64,000 nucleotides of DNA from contig NZ_JAAHBP010000019.1 of NCBI RefSeq assembly GCF_023184515.1, positions 1 through 64,000 on the forward strand, given 5' to 3'. The position numbers and the translations under genes were made by a program. The DNA comes from Streptomyces sp. D2-8. GTDB lineage: Bacteria > Actinomycetota > Actinomycetes > Streptomycetales > Streptomycetaceae. Below, piece by piece: positions 42,034-50,022 of this stretch; positions within the stretch are counted from its first letter, which is position 1; each line of letters starts with the position of its first letter. Below the pieces are notes generated by a model. The model did not search any database. It was given only the letters and a program-made list of their open reading frames with translations, and had not been told where the DNA came from.

Positions 42034-42474
42034 ATGATTGCCGAGACCGTCTGCTCCGCCGTGTCCGCGGCAGGCCTGGGCATTGCGGTCGTCACGGCGT
42101 ACCGCAAGCGCTACCTCGCCGCGGTCCGTATCGCCGCCTACTCCCTCGTCCCGATCGGCCTGGTCATGACAGGGGTCGTCGAGTGGCTGGCCGACACCGC
42201 GTTCAGCCCGACGGCCTGGGCCGGGTTCGGGGTGCTCGGCGTCGCGTGGGTGCTCTTCATGAGCACACGAGCCGTGGAGCGCCGCCGTGGCGGCACCCGC
42301 AAGGAGCGCAGGGCGGCGGCCCGCGCGGCCGACCAGCCCGATGCGGTGGCCCCGGCTGCCACGGCTCCCTCCCTGGGTCAGGGCTCCCGCCCGGCGACCC
42401 GGCCCGCGCCCGCGTCCCGCGGCGACGAGGACTTCAGCGACATCGAGGCCATCCTCAAGAAGCACGGCATATGA
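42034..42474 (+). CDS. Small membrane protein with conserved C-terminal motif
   Basis: A 146-residue protein. ATG 42034 is chosen because GGAGG lies 5 bases upstream; an in-frame ATG at 41983 is less supported. Helices: VCSAVSAAGLGIAVVTAY (1), AAYSLVPIGLVMTGVVEWL (2) and WAGFGVLGVAWVLFMSTR (3). A basic, Ala-rich cytosolic tail ends DEDFSDIEAILKKHGI, a motif I have seen at the end of conserved actinobacterial membrane proteins, sometimes labelled cellulose-synthase related without basis. Function unknown. Confidence 0.75.
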   Translation: MIAETVCSAVSAAGLGIAVVTAYRKRYLAAVRIAAYSLVPIGLVMTGVVEWLADTAFSPTAWAGFGVLGVAWVLFMSTRAVERRRGGTRKERRAAARAADQPDAVAPAATAPSLGQGSRPATRPAPASRGDEDFSDIEAILKKHGI

Positions 42475-42631
42475 CCGAGCAGCCCGCCCGGGGCTGAATC
42501 GTCACAGTGGGTCCGCCGACGCGCGGAAGTGATCACAACCCGAACCGGACCTCACGGAATCGGCGCACTCCCGCACGCAACGAGGGCGCTGATCGCGTCC
42601 GGTGGGGCGACTGCGCCATCATCGCCGCGAG

Positions 42632-42808
42632 ATGCTGGACACGACGAAACAGAGCGACCCCGCACCGCCGCAGGACGAGCCACGTCCCCGGCAGGACGAG
42701 CCGCGTGGTTGCCTCTTCGCCCTCTCCCAGCCACCGCTGATGATCTTCCTGGCGGTGATCGGGAGCCTGCTGCTCATGGCCTCGTTGCACGATCTGCTGT
42801 TGCTGTGA
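42632..42808 (+). CDS. Very small membrane protein
   Basis: A possible 58-residue protein starting at ATG 42632. The soluble N-terminus has an imperfect repeat (PQDEPRPRQDEPR), followed by one helix PLMIFLAVIGSLLLMASL and a Leu-rich end. The Shine-Dalgarno is weak (GCGAG). Hydrophobic codons and the stop right after the helix look like a real gene, but support is limited. Confidence 0.5.
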   Translation: MLDTTKQSDPAPPQDEPRPRQDEPRGCLFALSQPPLMIFLAVIGSLLLMASLHDLLLL

Positions 42809-42897
42809 GCCTTACCCGCGGTACCCGGCGTCACCCGCCGGGGCCGCGTCGGCATCGACGTCCTCCGCGATCCCGCGTCCCGGCGACGGCTGTCAGC

Positions 42898-43458
42898 TCA
42901 GCCCGCCGCCTCCTTGCGGCGCGCCCGGTAGGCGGCCACGTGCAGGCGGTTTCCGCAGGTGCGGCTGTCGCAGTACCGCCGCGAGCGGTTGCGGGACAGG
43001 TCGACGAAGGCGCGCCGGCAGTCGGGCGCCTCGCACCGCCGCAGCCGCTCCTGCTCGCCGGCGACCACGAAGAACGCCAGGGCCATCCCGCAGTCGGCGG
43101 CCAGATGATCGGCGACGGAGGCACCGGGCGCGAAGTAGTGCACATGCCAGTCGTAGCCGTCGTGGTCCGTGAGCCGGGGCGTGGTCCCGGCGGCCGCGAC
43201 CAGCTCGTTGATGTGTCCGGCGGCGGCCCGGGCTTCGGGGGCGGCGAAGACGGCGGCGAAGCGCCCGCGGATCTTGCGCACCGCGGAGAGGTCGAACTCC
43301 GAGAGCACCCCGACATCGCTGATCTCGTGGTTCCGCACGAAGTCCGCGAGGGCCGCCACGTCCGGCAGCCCGTCCGACGCCGTGTCGTCCTCCGGTGCGG
43401 TGTTCACCAGATCGACCACGGTGTCGAGGGCGCACCGGGTGTCGTGGGTGATCAGCAC
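42898..43458 (-). CDS. CGNR zinc-finger transcriptional regulator-like protein
   Basis: A 186-residue protein. GTG 43458 lies 6 bases after GGGAG. The N-terminal about 120 residues form the ABATE ligand-binding-type domain (ALDTVVDLVNTAPEDD, VRKIRGRFAAVFAAPEA). The C-terminal CGNR zinc finger shows CEAPDCRRAFVDLSR, then RRYCDSRTCGNRLHVAAYRARR, with four Cys and the diagnostic CGNR. Such proteins are presumed stress-responsive DNA-binding regulators. It is downstream of ssgB on the same strand with a terminator-like hairpin between, so it is probably separate. Confidence 0.9.
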   Translation of the reverse strand: MLITHDTRCALDTVVDLVNTAPEDDTASDGLPDVAALADFVRNHEISDVGVLSEFDLSAVRKIRGRFAAVFAAPEARAAAGHINELVAAAGTTPRLTDHDGYDWHVHYFAPGASVADHLAADCGMALAFFVVAGEQERLRRCEAPDCRRAFVDLSRNRSRRYCDSRTCGNRLHVAAYRARRKEAAG

Positions 43459-43627
43459 GATTCGCTCCCTGGCCTGAGGGTCGGGCGGGCGCCCGCCGAT
43501 GCTGGCCGATGGTAACCGCTCCACCACCGCCGGACCGCCCTCATGCCCGCACATGGCTTCGAATACAACGCCGCCGGGCCCGCCAGGGTTCCCGCGGCGA
43601 CGGTGGGGGAGGGGTGCTCGCACGTGA

Positions 43628-43666
43628 ACCGGCGCCGTGCCGCGTGAGCCGCGGACCGGCGCCGGT
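43628..43666 (-). terminator. Hairpin downstream of ssgB
   Basis: ACCGGCGCC and GGCGCCGGT arms enclose a second stem CCGCG/CGCGG. It lies about 80 bases after the ssgB stop on the transcript. No T-tract. Probable ssgB terminator. Confidence 0.55.
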
Positions 43667-43745
43667 GTCATCCCGTATGCGGTTGTCCGGGCCCGAGCCG
43701 TCTCCCCGAGTCGACGGCGCCGGGCGGCTTTGTGGGGGCCTCGCC

Positions 43746-44159
43746 CTAGCTTTCCGCCAGGATGTGCGAGAGCTCCTGATCGAGGTCGAAGTGCCGGTGT
43801 TCCGTGCCGGGCGGCACGGCGGCGTCGGTCCGCTTCAGGAAGGACTCCAGGGCCCGTGCCGGGGCCTCGAGCAGGGCCTCGCCCTCCGGCGAGCTCAGGG
43901 CGATGCACACGACGCCCTGACCGTGACTGCGCGACGGCCAGACGCGGACGTCGCCGGTGCCCGTAGGGCGGTGAAGCCCCTCGGCGAGGAGGTCGCGGGC
44001 GAACACCCACTCGACGGTTTCCTCGGCTCCGGTGTGGAAGGTGGCGTGCACGGCGTAGGGGTCGGCCGTGTCGTACCGCAGGCCTGCGGGGACAGGCAGG
44101 GAGGACTCGCTCGACACAACGAGGCGCAGGTGCAGCTCGCAGCTGACCGTGGTGTTCAT
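43746..44159 (-). CDS. ssgB: Sporulation-specific cell division activator SsgB
   Basis: The 137-residue protein (MNTTVSCELHLRLVVSSESS..., ending DQELSHILAES) matches SsgB of Streptomyces as I remember it, essentially residue for residue. SsgB is a SALP-family bell-fold protein that recruits FtsZ to future septum sites in aerial hyphae and is needed for sporulation-specific division. Single domain, cytosolic, no membrane segment. In other Streptomyces its promoter is sigma-H-controlled; upstream here on the minus strand lies GGTTTACAACGGCACCGTAGG, which could hold part of that promoter, but I am unsure. Its presence is the best genus marker in the window. Confidence 0.96.
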   Translation of the reverse strand: MNTTVSCELHLRLVVSSESSLPVPAGLRYDTADPYAVHATFHTGAEETVEWVFARDLLAEGLHRPTGTGDVRVWPSRSHGQGVVCIALSSPEGEALLEAPARALESFLKRTDAAVPPGTEHRHFDLDQELSHILAES

Positions 44160-44337
44160 AAGCGCCAGGGCCTTTCGCTCAGTGTGCGCTCGGGGATTCG
44201 CACGTCGGCGAAATCGACATGCCACCTACGGTGCCGTTGTAAACCCCTCTGAGTGTTTTGCGTGCCTTTACGTAACTCTTCCGGCCGAGAGATCGTTCGC
44301 GTCGTGCGTCCATTCCGGTGACTGGTTTCGCTCGGGT

Positions 44338-44351
44338 AGTGTTTGGCCGTA
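44338..44351 (+). promoter_or_regulatory. Leaderless promoter of the PGPGW gene
   Basis: TAGTGT (44338-44343) sits seven bases before ATG 44351 with no Shine-Dalgarno in between, indicating transcription from the start codon. Confidence 0.55.
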
Positions 44352-44809
44352 TGAATACGGGGAGTAACGAGCCGGGCGAGGTGGCCGTGGCGTCGGACGA
44401 GACGGGGACGGGCGAGACGTACGGCGAGCAGCACCGTGGGCTCGGTTCGCGGGCGCCGGAATTCATCAAGGCCCGTCGGGCGCTGCACGTGAGCTGGCAG
44501 GTCGGCGTTTTCATCATCGGGCTCGCGGTCGTCGTGGCCGGCATCATCATGCTGCCCCTGCCCGGGCCGGGCTGGGTCGTGATCTTCGGCGGCATGGCGA
44601 TCTGGGCGACGGAGTTCGTCTGGGCCCAGCTGGTGCTCCGCTGGACCAAGCGGAAGGTCACCGAGGCGGCCCAGCGCGCCCTCGATCCCAAGGTGCGGCG
44701 CCGCAACATCATCCTGACGTCGATCGGGCTGGTCATCGTGGGCGTACTGGTTGGTATCTACCTGTGGAAATTCGGCATCGTCATGCCGTGGAAGATCAAG
44801 GACCAGTGA
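44351..44809 (+). CDS. PGPGW-motif membrane protein (TIGR02611-like)
   Basis: A 152-residue protein. The N-terminal about 45 residues are acidic and polar. Helices VGVFIIGLAVVVAGIIMLPL, then LPGPGWVVIFGGMAIWATEFVWAQLVL, and a last one IILTSIGLVIVGVLVGIYLW. The PGPGW between helices 1 and 2 is the family signature. I recall TIGR02611-family proteins next to ssgB in Streptomyces. Function unknown; a membrane role in division or envelope is possible only by neighbourhood. Confidence 0.85.
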   Translation: MNTGSNEPGEVAVASDETGTGETYGEQHRGLGSRAPEFIKARRALHVSWQVGVFIIGLAVVVAGIIMLPLPGPGWVVIFGGMAIWATEFVWAQLVLRWTKRKVTEAAQRALDPKVRRRNIILTSIGLVIVGVLVGIYLWKFGIVMPWKIKDQ

Positions 44810-44885
44810 GCGACGACCGGGGTGCGGGTGCCGGCCGGCTGGTCACAGGCACCCGCTGACATGGGGTAATGTTCTTCCTGCGTCC

Positions 44886-44957
44886 GGGCGATTAGCTCAG
44901 TGGGAGAGCGCTTCGTTCACACCGAAGAGGTCACTGGTTCGAACCCAGTATCGCCCA
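44886..44957 (+). tRNA. tRNA-Val (CAC), copy 1
   Basis: Acceptor GGGCGAT/ATCGCCC, anticodon arm CTTCG-TTCACAC-CGAAG with anticodon CAC, T-arm CTGGTTCGAACCCAG, discriminator A. Identical to the copy at 59399. TAATGT at about 44866 is a likely -10. Confidence 0.96.
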
Positions 44958-44964
44958 CCCGGAC

Positions 44965-45000
44965 CGGCGGCCCACCTGCGATTGCGCAGGTGGGCCGCCG
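44965..45000 (+). terminator. Terminator after tRNA-Val copy 1
   Basis: CGGCGGCCCACCTGCG and CGCAGGTGGGCCGCCG are perfect 16-base arms with a 4-base loop, followed by TCGTTG. Confidence 0.88.
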
Positions 45001-46044
45001 TCGTTGTATCCGCCCGGGGAGCGTCGGGCCGGGGCCTGACGAGTGACGGCGCTGCGGGTGTCAGGCGTGCCAGGCGCCCGACACCCGGCGTGGCTGGAAC
45101 TCGCCTCGGCCGGCCCGCTCACACCGTTCCCGAGCGCGTCCCCCGGGCCGCTGGTGACGCCGAGACCCCCTTGTCGGGGCAGATTGCGCCGCGTTATCAC
45201 CTCGGGGCTGGGCGGGCCGGATCCCCTGCCTGGTGAGCCCGCTTGCGCCACCGCTCTCCGTCGAGGCGGCTGATGCCGAGATCCGGCCATCGGGCCGGCC
45301 AGGGCCAAGATCTGCCCGGGGCCGGTGTGGCAGACAAACCCCCTACCAGTGAGCCGCCCGCGCCGCCGCCGTCCAGCCAACTGGCGCAGGGCCCCCTCGT
45401 CGAGCCTGCTCGCCCCGCGATTCGCCCCGGATCAGGCATGCCGGAAACCTCTGCCGGTGAGCCGCCCGTGCCGTCGCTCTTCGTCGAACCCGATGGTCGC
45501 CGAGACGCACCGATCAAGCCGACTGTCACCGGTCCGCCGTCAGGCCGACTCCGTCCGCCAGGGCGCCCGTGCCGACACTGCCCATCCGCCCGTACCGTCG
45601 TCGAATCCTGGACGTCAGCCCGTCCATGCCATCGCCCCGTCGCCCCGCACAGCCGCCCGCCCCCCACACATCGGCCACCCGCCGAACCCGCCGTCGCAGA
45701 TCCCGCCCGCAGGGGCTGGCCACCCGCGACCTAACGAGTCGCCGACCCGCCCGCCCTCATCCAGCCCCCGTCGCCCCCAGTTGCCGTCACCCCGCCAACC
45801 CCCACCCACAACGCCCCCCACCCAAACGCCACATGGCCAAATCCAACCCCCGCGCCCACAACCCACTCCCACCACCCCACCATCGACTTTCGGACGCCCC
45901 CGAAAGCAGCCCGACTCCCCATCCCCGTTCGGCGTTCCGGTTGCGCGGTCGTCACCAGCGGCGTCGTCCGGCCCCGCTTCCAGCCCCACCTCCGCGGCCC
46001 ACCCCGTCGCCCACTCCCGCGGTAAGAAAATCTTGTCCGAATCA
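45001..46044. other. Gene-free, strand-skewed degenerate region
   Basis: Roughly 1 kb in which I find no credible gene. Between about 45220 and 45510 a unit of about 110 bases containing GGTGAGCCGCCCG(C/T)GCCG recurs three times in degenerate form (near 45228, 45347, 45456). From about 45620 to 45930 the plus strand is extremely C-rich and G-poor, unlike any neighbour. The open frames here give Pro/Arg/Ser-rich nonsense without Shine-Dalgarno or codon bias. Likely decayed DNA next to a tRNA integration site. Confidence 0.6.
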
Positions 46045-46104
46045 TTGACGCACTCTCAGCCCCTCCGTACCTTGTGCCAGCAAGCGCTTACTTGAAACGA
46101 TTCA
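46045..46104 (+). promoter_or_regulatory. Promoter and LacI-type operator of the pectin operon
   Basis: TTGACG (46045-46050), 17 bases, TACCTT (46068-46073): a textbook promoter with start near 46080. Immediately downstream are the palindromes AAGCGCTT (46082-46089) and TGAAACGATTCA (46093-46104). The latter resembles LacI/GalR-family operators (TGAAACGTTTCA). A bound repressor would block initiation. The cognate LacI regulator is not in the window. Confidence 0.75.
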
Positions 46105-46137
46105 TGCGAGCGGGACGACGTGCGGGGAGGTCCAACC

Positions 46138-47427
46138 GTGGTGAACGGCAGGAATGTTGAGAGACGCACCATCCTGAAGGCGGCCGGAGCCACGGCAGCC
46201 ACGCTGGGGCTGGCCGCGACGACCGGTTGCGGTGGTGACGGAGGGGCCTCCGCGGACGGGACGGTGACGATCCGTTACGCGTGGTGGGGTGCGGAGGACC
46301 GCGCCGAGAGAATCAACAAGACGATCGAGCTCTTCGAGAAGAAGTACCCGAAGATCAAGGTGAAAACGGACTTCCAGCCTTATCTCGACTTCTGGAAGAA
46401 GTTCAACACCCAGGCCTCCGGGGGAAATCCGCCGGACGTGTTCCAGAACGCGATCGGCTTCCTCCGGAAATACGACGCGAAGAACGTGCTGCTCGATCTC
46501 AGCGAGCAGGTCGAGGCCGGCAACCTCCGGATGGACGGATTCCGCGCGGGCCTCGAGAAGTTCGGCGAGATAGACGGCAAGCTCCTCGGCGTTCCGGTCG
46601 GTTCGAACTCGATGGCCCTGGTCATCGACAAGCCCGTCTACACTCGCGCCGGCATCAAGCCGGAGCAGGGCTGGACCTGGGACGACTTCGACGCGGCGAT
46701 GAAGAAGATCCGCGACAAGACGGGCCGCGCCGGTGACAGCGGCATGTACGGCACCATGTACCTCTACGACCTCTACCTGCGCCAGAACAGCAAAGCGTTC
46801 TTCACCGAGGACGGACTCGGCTTCACCGAGGCGGACCTGACGGACTGGTGGACGAAGGCCAGGAAGGGCGTCGAGGAGGGCCTCTACTCCGACCCCAAGA
46901 AGGTCGCCCAGATCAAGCCCAAGTCGGCGCTCGCCGCGGAGCTCTCCGGTGGCGAGTACACCTGGGACAACTTCACCGTCCGCTACACCTCCGAGGGCAA
47001 GAGCGAGTACGGCCTGGCCCCCATCCCGACGACGGACGGCAAGAAGACCGGCCAGTACCTCGGTTCCCTGATGCTGAGCGCCTCCAAGCGCACCCAGCAC
47101 CCCAAGGAAGTCGCCCAGTTCATCGACTTCATGGTGCACGAACCCGAGGTCGCCAAGATCATGGGGTACGACCGGGGCGTGCCCGCCACGCAGGCCCAGT
47201 TCGACGCGTACAAGCCGACCGACCCGGTCAACCAGGCGATAGCCGCCTACGAGCAGTCCCTCGTCAAGGCCGGTGTCCTCGAGCCCATCACCCCGCACCC
47301 GAACGGCGCGGACATCTGCGAGTCGGCGTTCCTGCGCATCGCCGAGGAGATGGGCCTGGGCAAGAGGTCGGTGGCGGAAGCCGTCAAGCAGTTCTTCACC
47401 GAGTCGAAGACGGCTCTCGGCACCTGA
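46138..47427 (+). CDS. Carbohydrate ABC transporter solute-binding lipoprotein
   Basis: Extracytoplasmic sugar-binding protein of 429 residues, family-1 type (MalE/YesO-like). GTG 46138 follows GGGGAGG by 7 bases. The signal peptide RRTILKAAGATAATLGLAATTGCGG carries a lipobox ending TTGC and a twin Arg, so Tat export of a lipoprotein is possible. The mature part opens VTIRYAWWGAEDRAERINKTIELFEKKYP and contains GLKRT-like YLGSLMLSASKRTQHPKEVAQFIDF, both normal for this family. First gene of an operon with two permeases, a DUF624 protein and a lyase. Substrate is probably rhamnogalacturonan or uronate oligosaccharides, inferred from neighbours. Confidence 0.92.
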   Translation: MVNGRNVERRTILKAAGATAATLGLAATTGCGGDGGASADGTVTIRYAWWGAEDRAERINKTIELFEKKYPKIKVKTDFQPYLDFWKKFNTQASGGNPPDVFQNAIGFLRKYDAKNVLLDLSEQVEAGNLRMDGFRAGLEKFGEIDGKLLGVPVGSNSMALVIDKPVYTRAGIKPEQGWTWDDFDAAMKKIRDKTGRAGDSGMYGTMYLYDLYLRQNSKAFFTEDGLGFTEADLTDWWTKARKGVEEGLYSDPKKVAQIKPKSALAAELSGGEYTWDNFTVRYTSEGKSEYGLAPIPTTDGKKTGQYLGSLMLSASKRTQHPKEVAQFIDFMVHEPEVAKIMGYDRGVPATQAQFDAYKPTDPVNQAIAAYEQSLVKAGVLEPITPHPNGADICESAFLRIAEEMGLGKRSVAEAVKQFFTESKTALGT

Positions 47428-48428
47428 TGGGAACCACCGTGACACACGCCCCTGCGATGGAGGACCTGTCCCAGGACTCCGAGCCGCGGCACGGTCCGGT
47501 GAAGCCCGCGCGCCCCGCCGCCCTCAAGCGGCGGCGGCGCCGGGAGAACCTGGCCGGCTATCTCTTCATGTCCCCGTGGATCGCCGGGTTCCTGCTGCTC
47601 ACAGCGGGTCCGATGATCGCCTCGCTCTACTTCGCCTTCACCGACTACAACCTGTTCGACGCGCCCCAGTGGATCGGCCTCGACAACTTCTCCGAGATGT
47701 TCGGCGATCCGCGCTGGCGCCACTCGGTGCAGGTGACGCTCTGGTACGTCGCCGTCGGCACGCCGCTCAAGCTGATCGCCGCCCTCGGTGTGGCGCTGCT
47801 GCTGGCGCAGAGCCGGCGCGGGCAGGCCTTCTACCGGGCCGCGTTCTACGCGCCGTCGCTCATCGGCGCGAGTGTCTCCGTCGCGATCGTGTGGAAGGCG
47901 ATCTTCTCGGACGACGCGATCGTCGACCGTACGCAGAAGATCTTCGGGATCGACGTCGGCGGCTGGACCGGCGACCCGGACATGATCATCTACAGCCTGG
48001 TGGCGCTCACCGTCTGGCAGTTCGGCGCCCCCATGGTCATCTTCCTGGCCGGTCTCAAGCAGGTCCCGCGCGAGCTGTACGAGGCGGCCGAGGTCGATGG
48101 GGCGGGCAAGCTGCGGCGGTTCTGGAACATCACGCTGCCGATGATCTCGCCGGTGCTCTTCTTCAACGTCCTGCTGGAGACGATCCACTCCTTCCAGATC
48201 TTCAGCTCGGCGTACATCGTCGGCGGCGGCGCCGGAGGCAACGCCTGCGGTCCGGCCGACGGCTCGATGGTCTACACCTGCTACCTCTACGTCCAGGGCT
48301 TCGAGAACAGCCGCATGGGTCTGGCCTCGGCGATGGCCTGGCTGCTGCTGGTCGCGGTCGCCCTGGTGACGGCGGTGCTGTTCTGGTCCCAGAAGCGCTG
48401 GGTGCACTACGAGGAGGGCGCCCGATGA
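47427..48428 (+). CDS. Sugar ABC transporter permease (MalF/YesP type)
   Basis: A 333-residue permease with about six helices after a basic cytosolic N-terminus (ALKRRRRRENLAGYLFMSPW). The ATPase-contact EAA loop is YEAAEVDGAGKLRRFWNITLPMISP. ATG 47427 overlaps the preceding stop (TGATG); a GTG 12 bases later is an alternative. It pairs with the next permease. There is no ATPase gene, so a shared ATPase such as MsiK is expected, as is usual for Streptomyces sugar importers. MSPWIAGFLLLTAGPMIASL and FTDYNLF are typical of YesP/LplB-like oligosaccharide permeases. Confidence 0.92.
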   Translation: MGTTVTHAPAMEDLSQDSEPRHGPVKPARPAALKRRRRRENLAGYLFMSPWIAGFLLLTAGPMIASLYFAFTDYNLFDAPQWIGLDNFSEMFGDPRWRHSVQVTLWYVAVGTPLKLIAALGVALLLAQSRRGQAFYRAAFYAPSLIGASVSVAIVWKAIFSDDAIVDRTQKIFGIDVGGWTGDPDMIIYSLVALTVWQFGAPMVIFLAGLKQVPRELYEAAEVDGAGKLRRFWNITLPMISPVLFFNVLLETIHSFQIFSSAYIVGGGAGGNACGPADGSMVYTCYLYVQGFENSRMGLASAMAWLLLVAVALVTAVLFWSQKRWVHYEEGAR

Positions 48429-49312
48429 GTGCGCAGGCCACCGACATCAAGCCCGCCGCCGGAGCCGGGGCGCTGAGGCGCAGGCTGCCCGGCTCCCTCG
48501 CCTGGCACATCGGGTCCCTGCTGATCCTCGCGGTGATCCTCTATCCGGTGATCTGGGTCATCGGCGGGTCCTTCAAGAAGAGCGAGGACATCGTCGGCAG
48601 CCTGGACCTCTTCCCGGGCGACCCGGTCATCGCCAACTACACGAGCCTGGCCGACGGCATCGCCGACATCTCGATCTCCACGTTCTTCTTCAACTCGCTC
48701 TTCCTCGCGGTCGGTTCGGTCGTCGGCATCCTGGTGTCCTGCTCGCTGACGGCCTACGCCTTCGCCAGGATCCGGTTCGCGGGGCGGAACCTGCTGTTCA
48801 CGCTGATGATCGGCACACTCCTGCTGCCGTACCACGTGCTGCTGATCCCGCAGTATGTGCTGTTCCGCAACATGGAGCTGATCAACACCTACACGCCGCT
48901 GCTGCTCGGGAAGTACCTGGCCACCGAGGCGTTCTTCGTCTTCCTGATGGTGCAGTTCATGCGCAACATGCCCAGGGAACTGGACGAGGCGGCCCGCCTC
49001 GACGGCTGCGGACACCTGCGGATCTACTGGTCGATCGTGCTGCCGCTGAGCCGGCCGGCCCTGATCACCAGCGCGATCTTCACCTTCATCAACTCCTGGA
49101 ACGACTTCATGGGCCCGCTGATCTACCTCAACGAGCCCGACAAGTACACGGTCTCGCTCGGCCTGAAGATGTTCGTCGACCAGGAAGGGCTGGCCAATTA
49201 CGGTGGCATGATCGCCATGTCGCTGGTCGCGCTGCTGCCGGTCCTCGCCTTCTTCCTCGCCTTCCAGCGCTACCTGATCGACGGCATGGCCACGTCGGGT
49301 CTGAAGGGCTGA
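48425..49312 (+). CDS. Sugar ABC transporter permease (MalG/YesQ type)
   Basis: A 295-residue permease with six helices. It starts at ATG 48425, which overlaps the previous gene by four bases. The EAA loop is DEAARLDGCGHLRIYWSIVLPLSRPAL. The segment YPVIWVIGGSFKKSEDI near the N-terminus and TFINSWNDFMGPLIYLN are hallmarks of the MalG/YesQ group. It forms the heterodimeric channel with the upstream permease. It is followed after 7 bases by the DUF624 gene. Confidence 0.92.
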   Translation: MSAQATDIKPAAGAGALRRRLPGSLAWHIGSLLILAVILYPVIWVIGGSFKKSEDIVGSLDLFPGDPVIANYTSLADGIADISISTFFFNSLFLAVGSVVGILVSCSLTAYAFARIRFAGRNLLFTLMIGTLLLPYHVLLIPQYVLFRNMELINTYTPLLLGKYLATEAFFVFLMVQFMRNMPRELDEAARLDGCGHLRIYWSIVLPLSRPALITSAIFTFINSWNDFMGPLIYLNEPDKYTVSLGLKMFVDQEGLANYGGMIAMSLVALLPVLAFFLAFQRYLIDGMATSGLKG

Positions 49313-49319
49313 GGCGGGC

Positions 49320-49910
49320 ATGGCCGTGACACGAGTGAAAGCACGGGGCGAGTCAGCGCTCGCCGAGCGGTTCGCGGTGTTCGCCGAGTGTCTGCTGACC
49401 GGTGTGTGGATCGCGGTGGCCTCCCTGGGAGTCGTCACCTACCCCGCCGCGTTCGCCGCGGGGGCGCGGCATCTGCGGCGCCGTACCTCTCATGAGGGCG
49501 GTGGCTGGCGGGAGTTCGCCGCCGACTTCCGCACGGCCCTGCGCGGCGGGTGGCTCGCCGGGCTCGCCGGGTGGGCGGCGCTTGCCGCGGTCTGGGTGGA
49601 CGTGCAGGCGGCCCGGGCGGGGATCCCCGGCGGGCCGTTCGTCGGGGCCCTCGGTGTCGTCGCGCTCATCGGGCTCGTGGTCGCCGGGCTGCGTGCGGCG
49701 GCGGTCTGGGTGCCGGGCGCCCGCTGGCGGACGCTGCTGGCCGAGGCCGGGCGGCGGACGGTGCTCGATCCGGCCGGGTCCTTCCTGATCGTCGGCGGGC
49801 TCGCCGTGGTGGCCCTGTCCGCCTGGTTCGCCGCACCGCTGGCGATCGCCGTCCTCGGGGCCGTGGCGGCGGCGGCCGTCGCGGTGGAGGAGCGGTACCG
49901 GCACCGCTGA
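49320..49910 (+). CDS. DUF624/YesL-like membrane protein
   Basis: A 196-residue protein with about five helices (FAECLLTGVWIAVASLGVVTYPAAFAAG, GWLAGLAGWAALAAVW, GALGVVALIGLVVAGLRAA, FLIVGGLAVVALSAWFAAPLAIAVLGAV). The start VFAECLLTGVWIAVASLGVVTY with TYPAA resembles YesL of B. subtilis, which accompanies the rhamnogalacturonan ABC transporter. Its function is not known; it may help transporter assembly or membrane sensing. It is 7 bases from the permease gene, firmly in the operon. Confidence 0.8.
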   Translation: MAVTRVKARGESALAERFAVFAECLLTGVWIAVASLGVVTYPAAFAAGARHLRRRTSHEGGGWREFAADFRTALRGGWLAGLAGWAALAAVWVDVQAARAGIPGGPFVGALGVVALIGLVVAGLRAAAVWVPGARWRTLLAEAGRRTVLDPAGSFLIVGGLAVVALSAWFAAPLAIAVLGAVAAAAVAVEERYRHR

Positions 49911-50022
49911 ACGGCGGTGCCCCCCTTCCAGGTCGGCGCCCCGGCGTCGCACCTCTCTCTGTCATGCCCCTGACCAGCGTACGGAATCGCTTCCCGCACG
50001 GACGAGGAAAGGCAGCATCGCC

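Noticed and set aside
45325..46095. Pro/Arg/Ser-rich open frames in the skewed region
   Set aside because: No Shine-Dalgarno, no codon bias like neighbours, no motif. They result from near absence of G, hence no stop codons.
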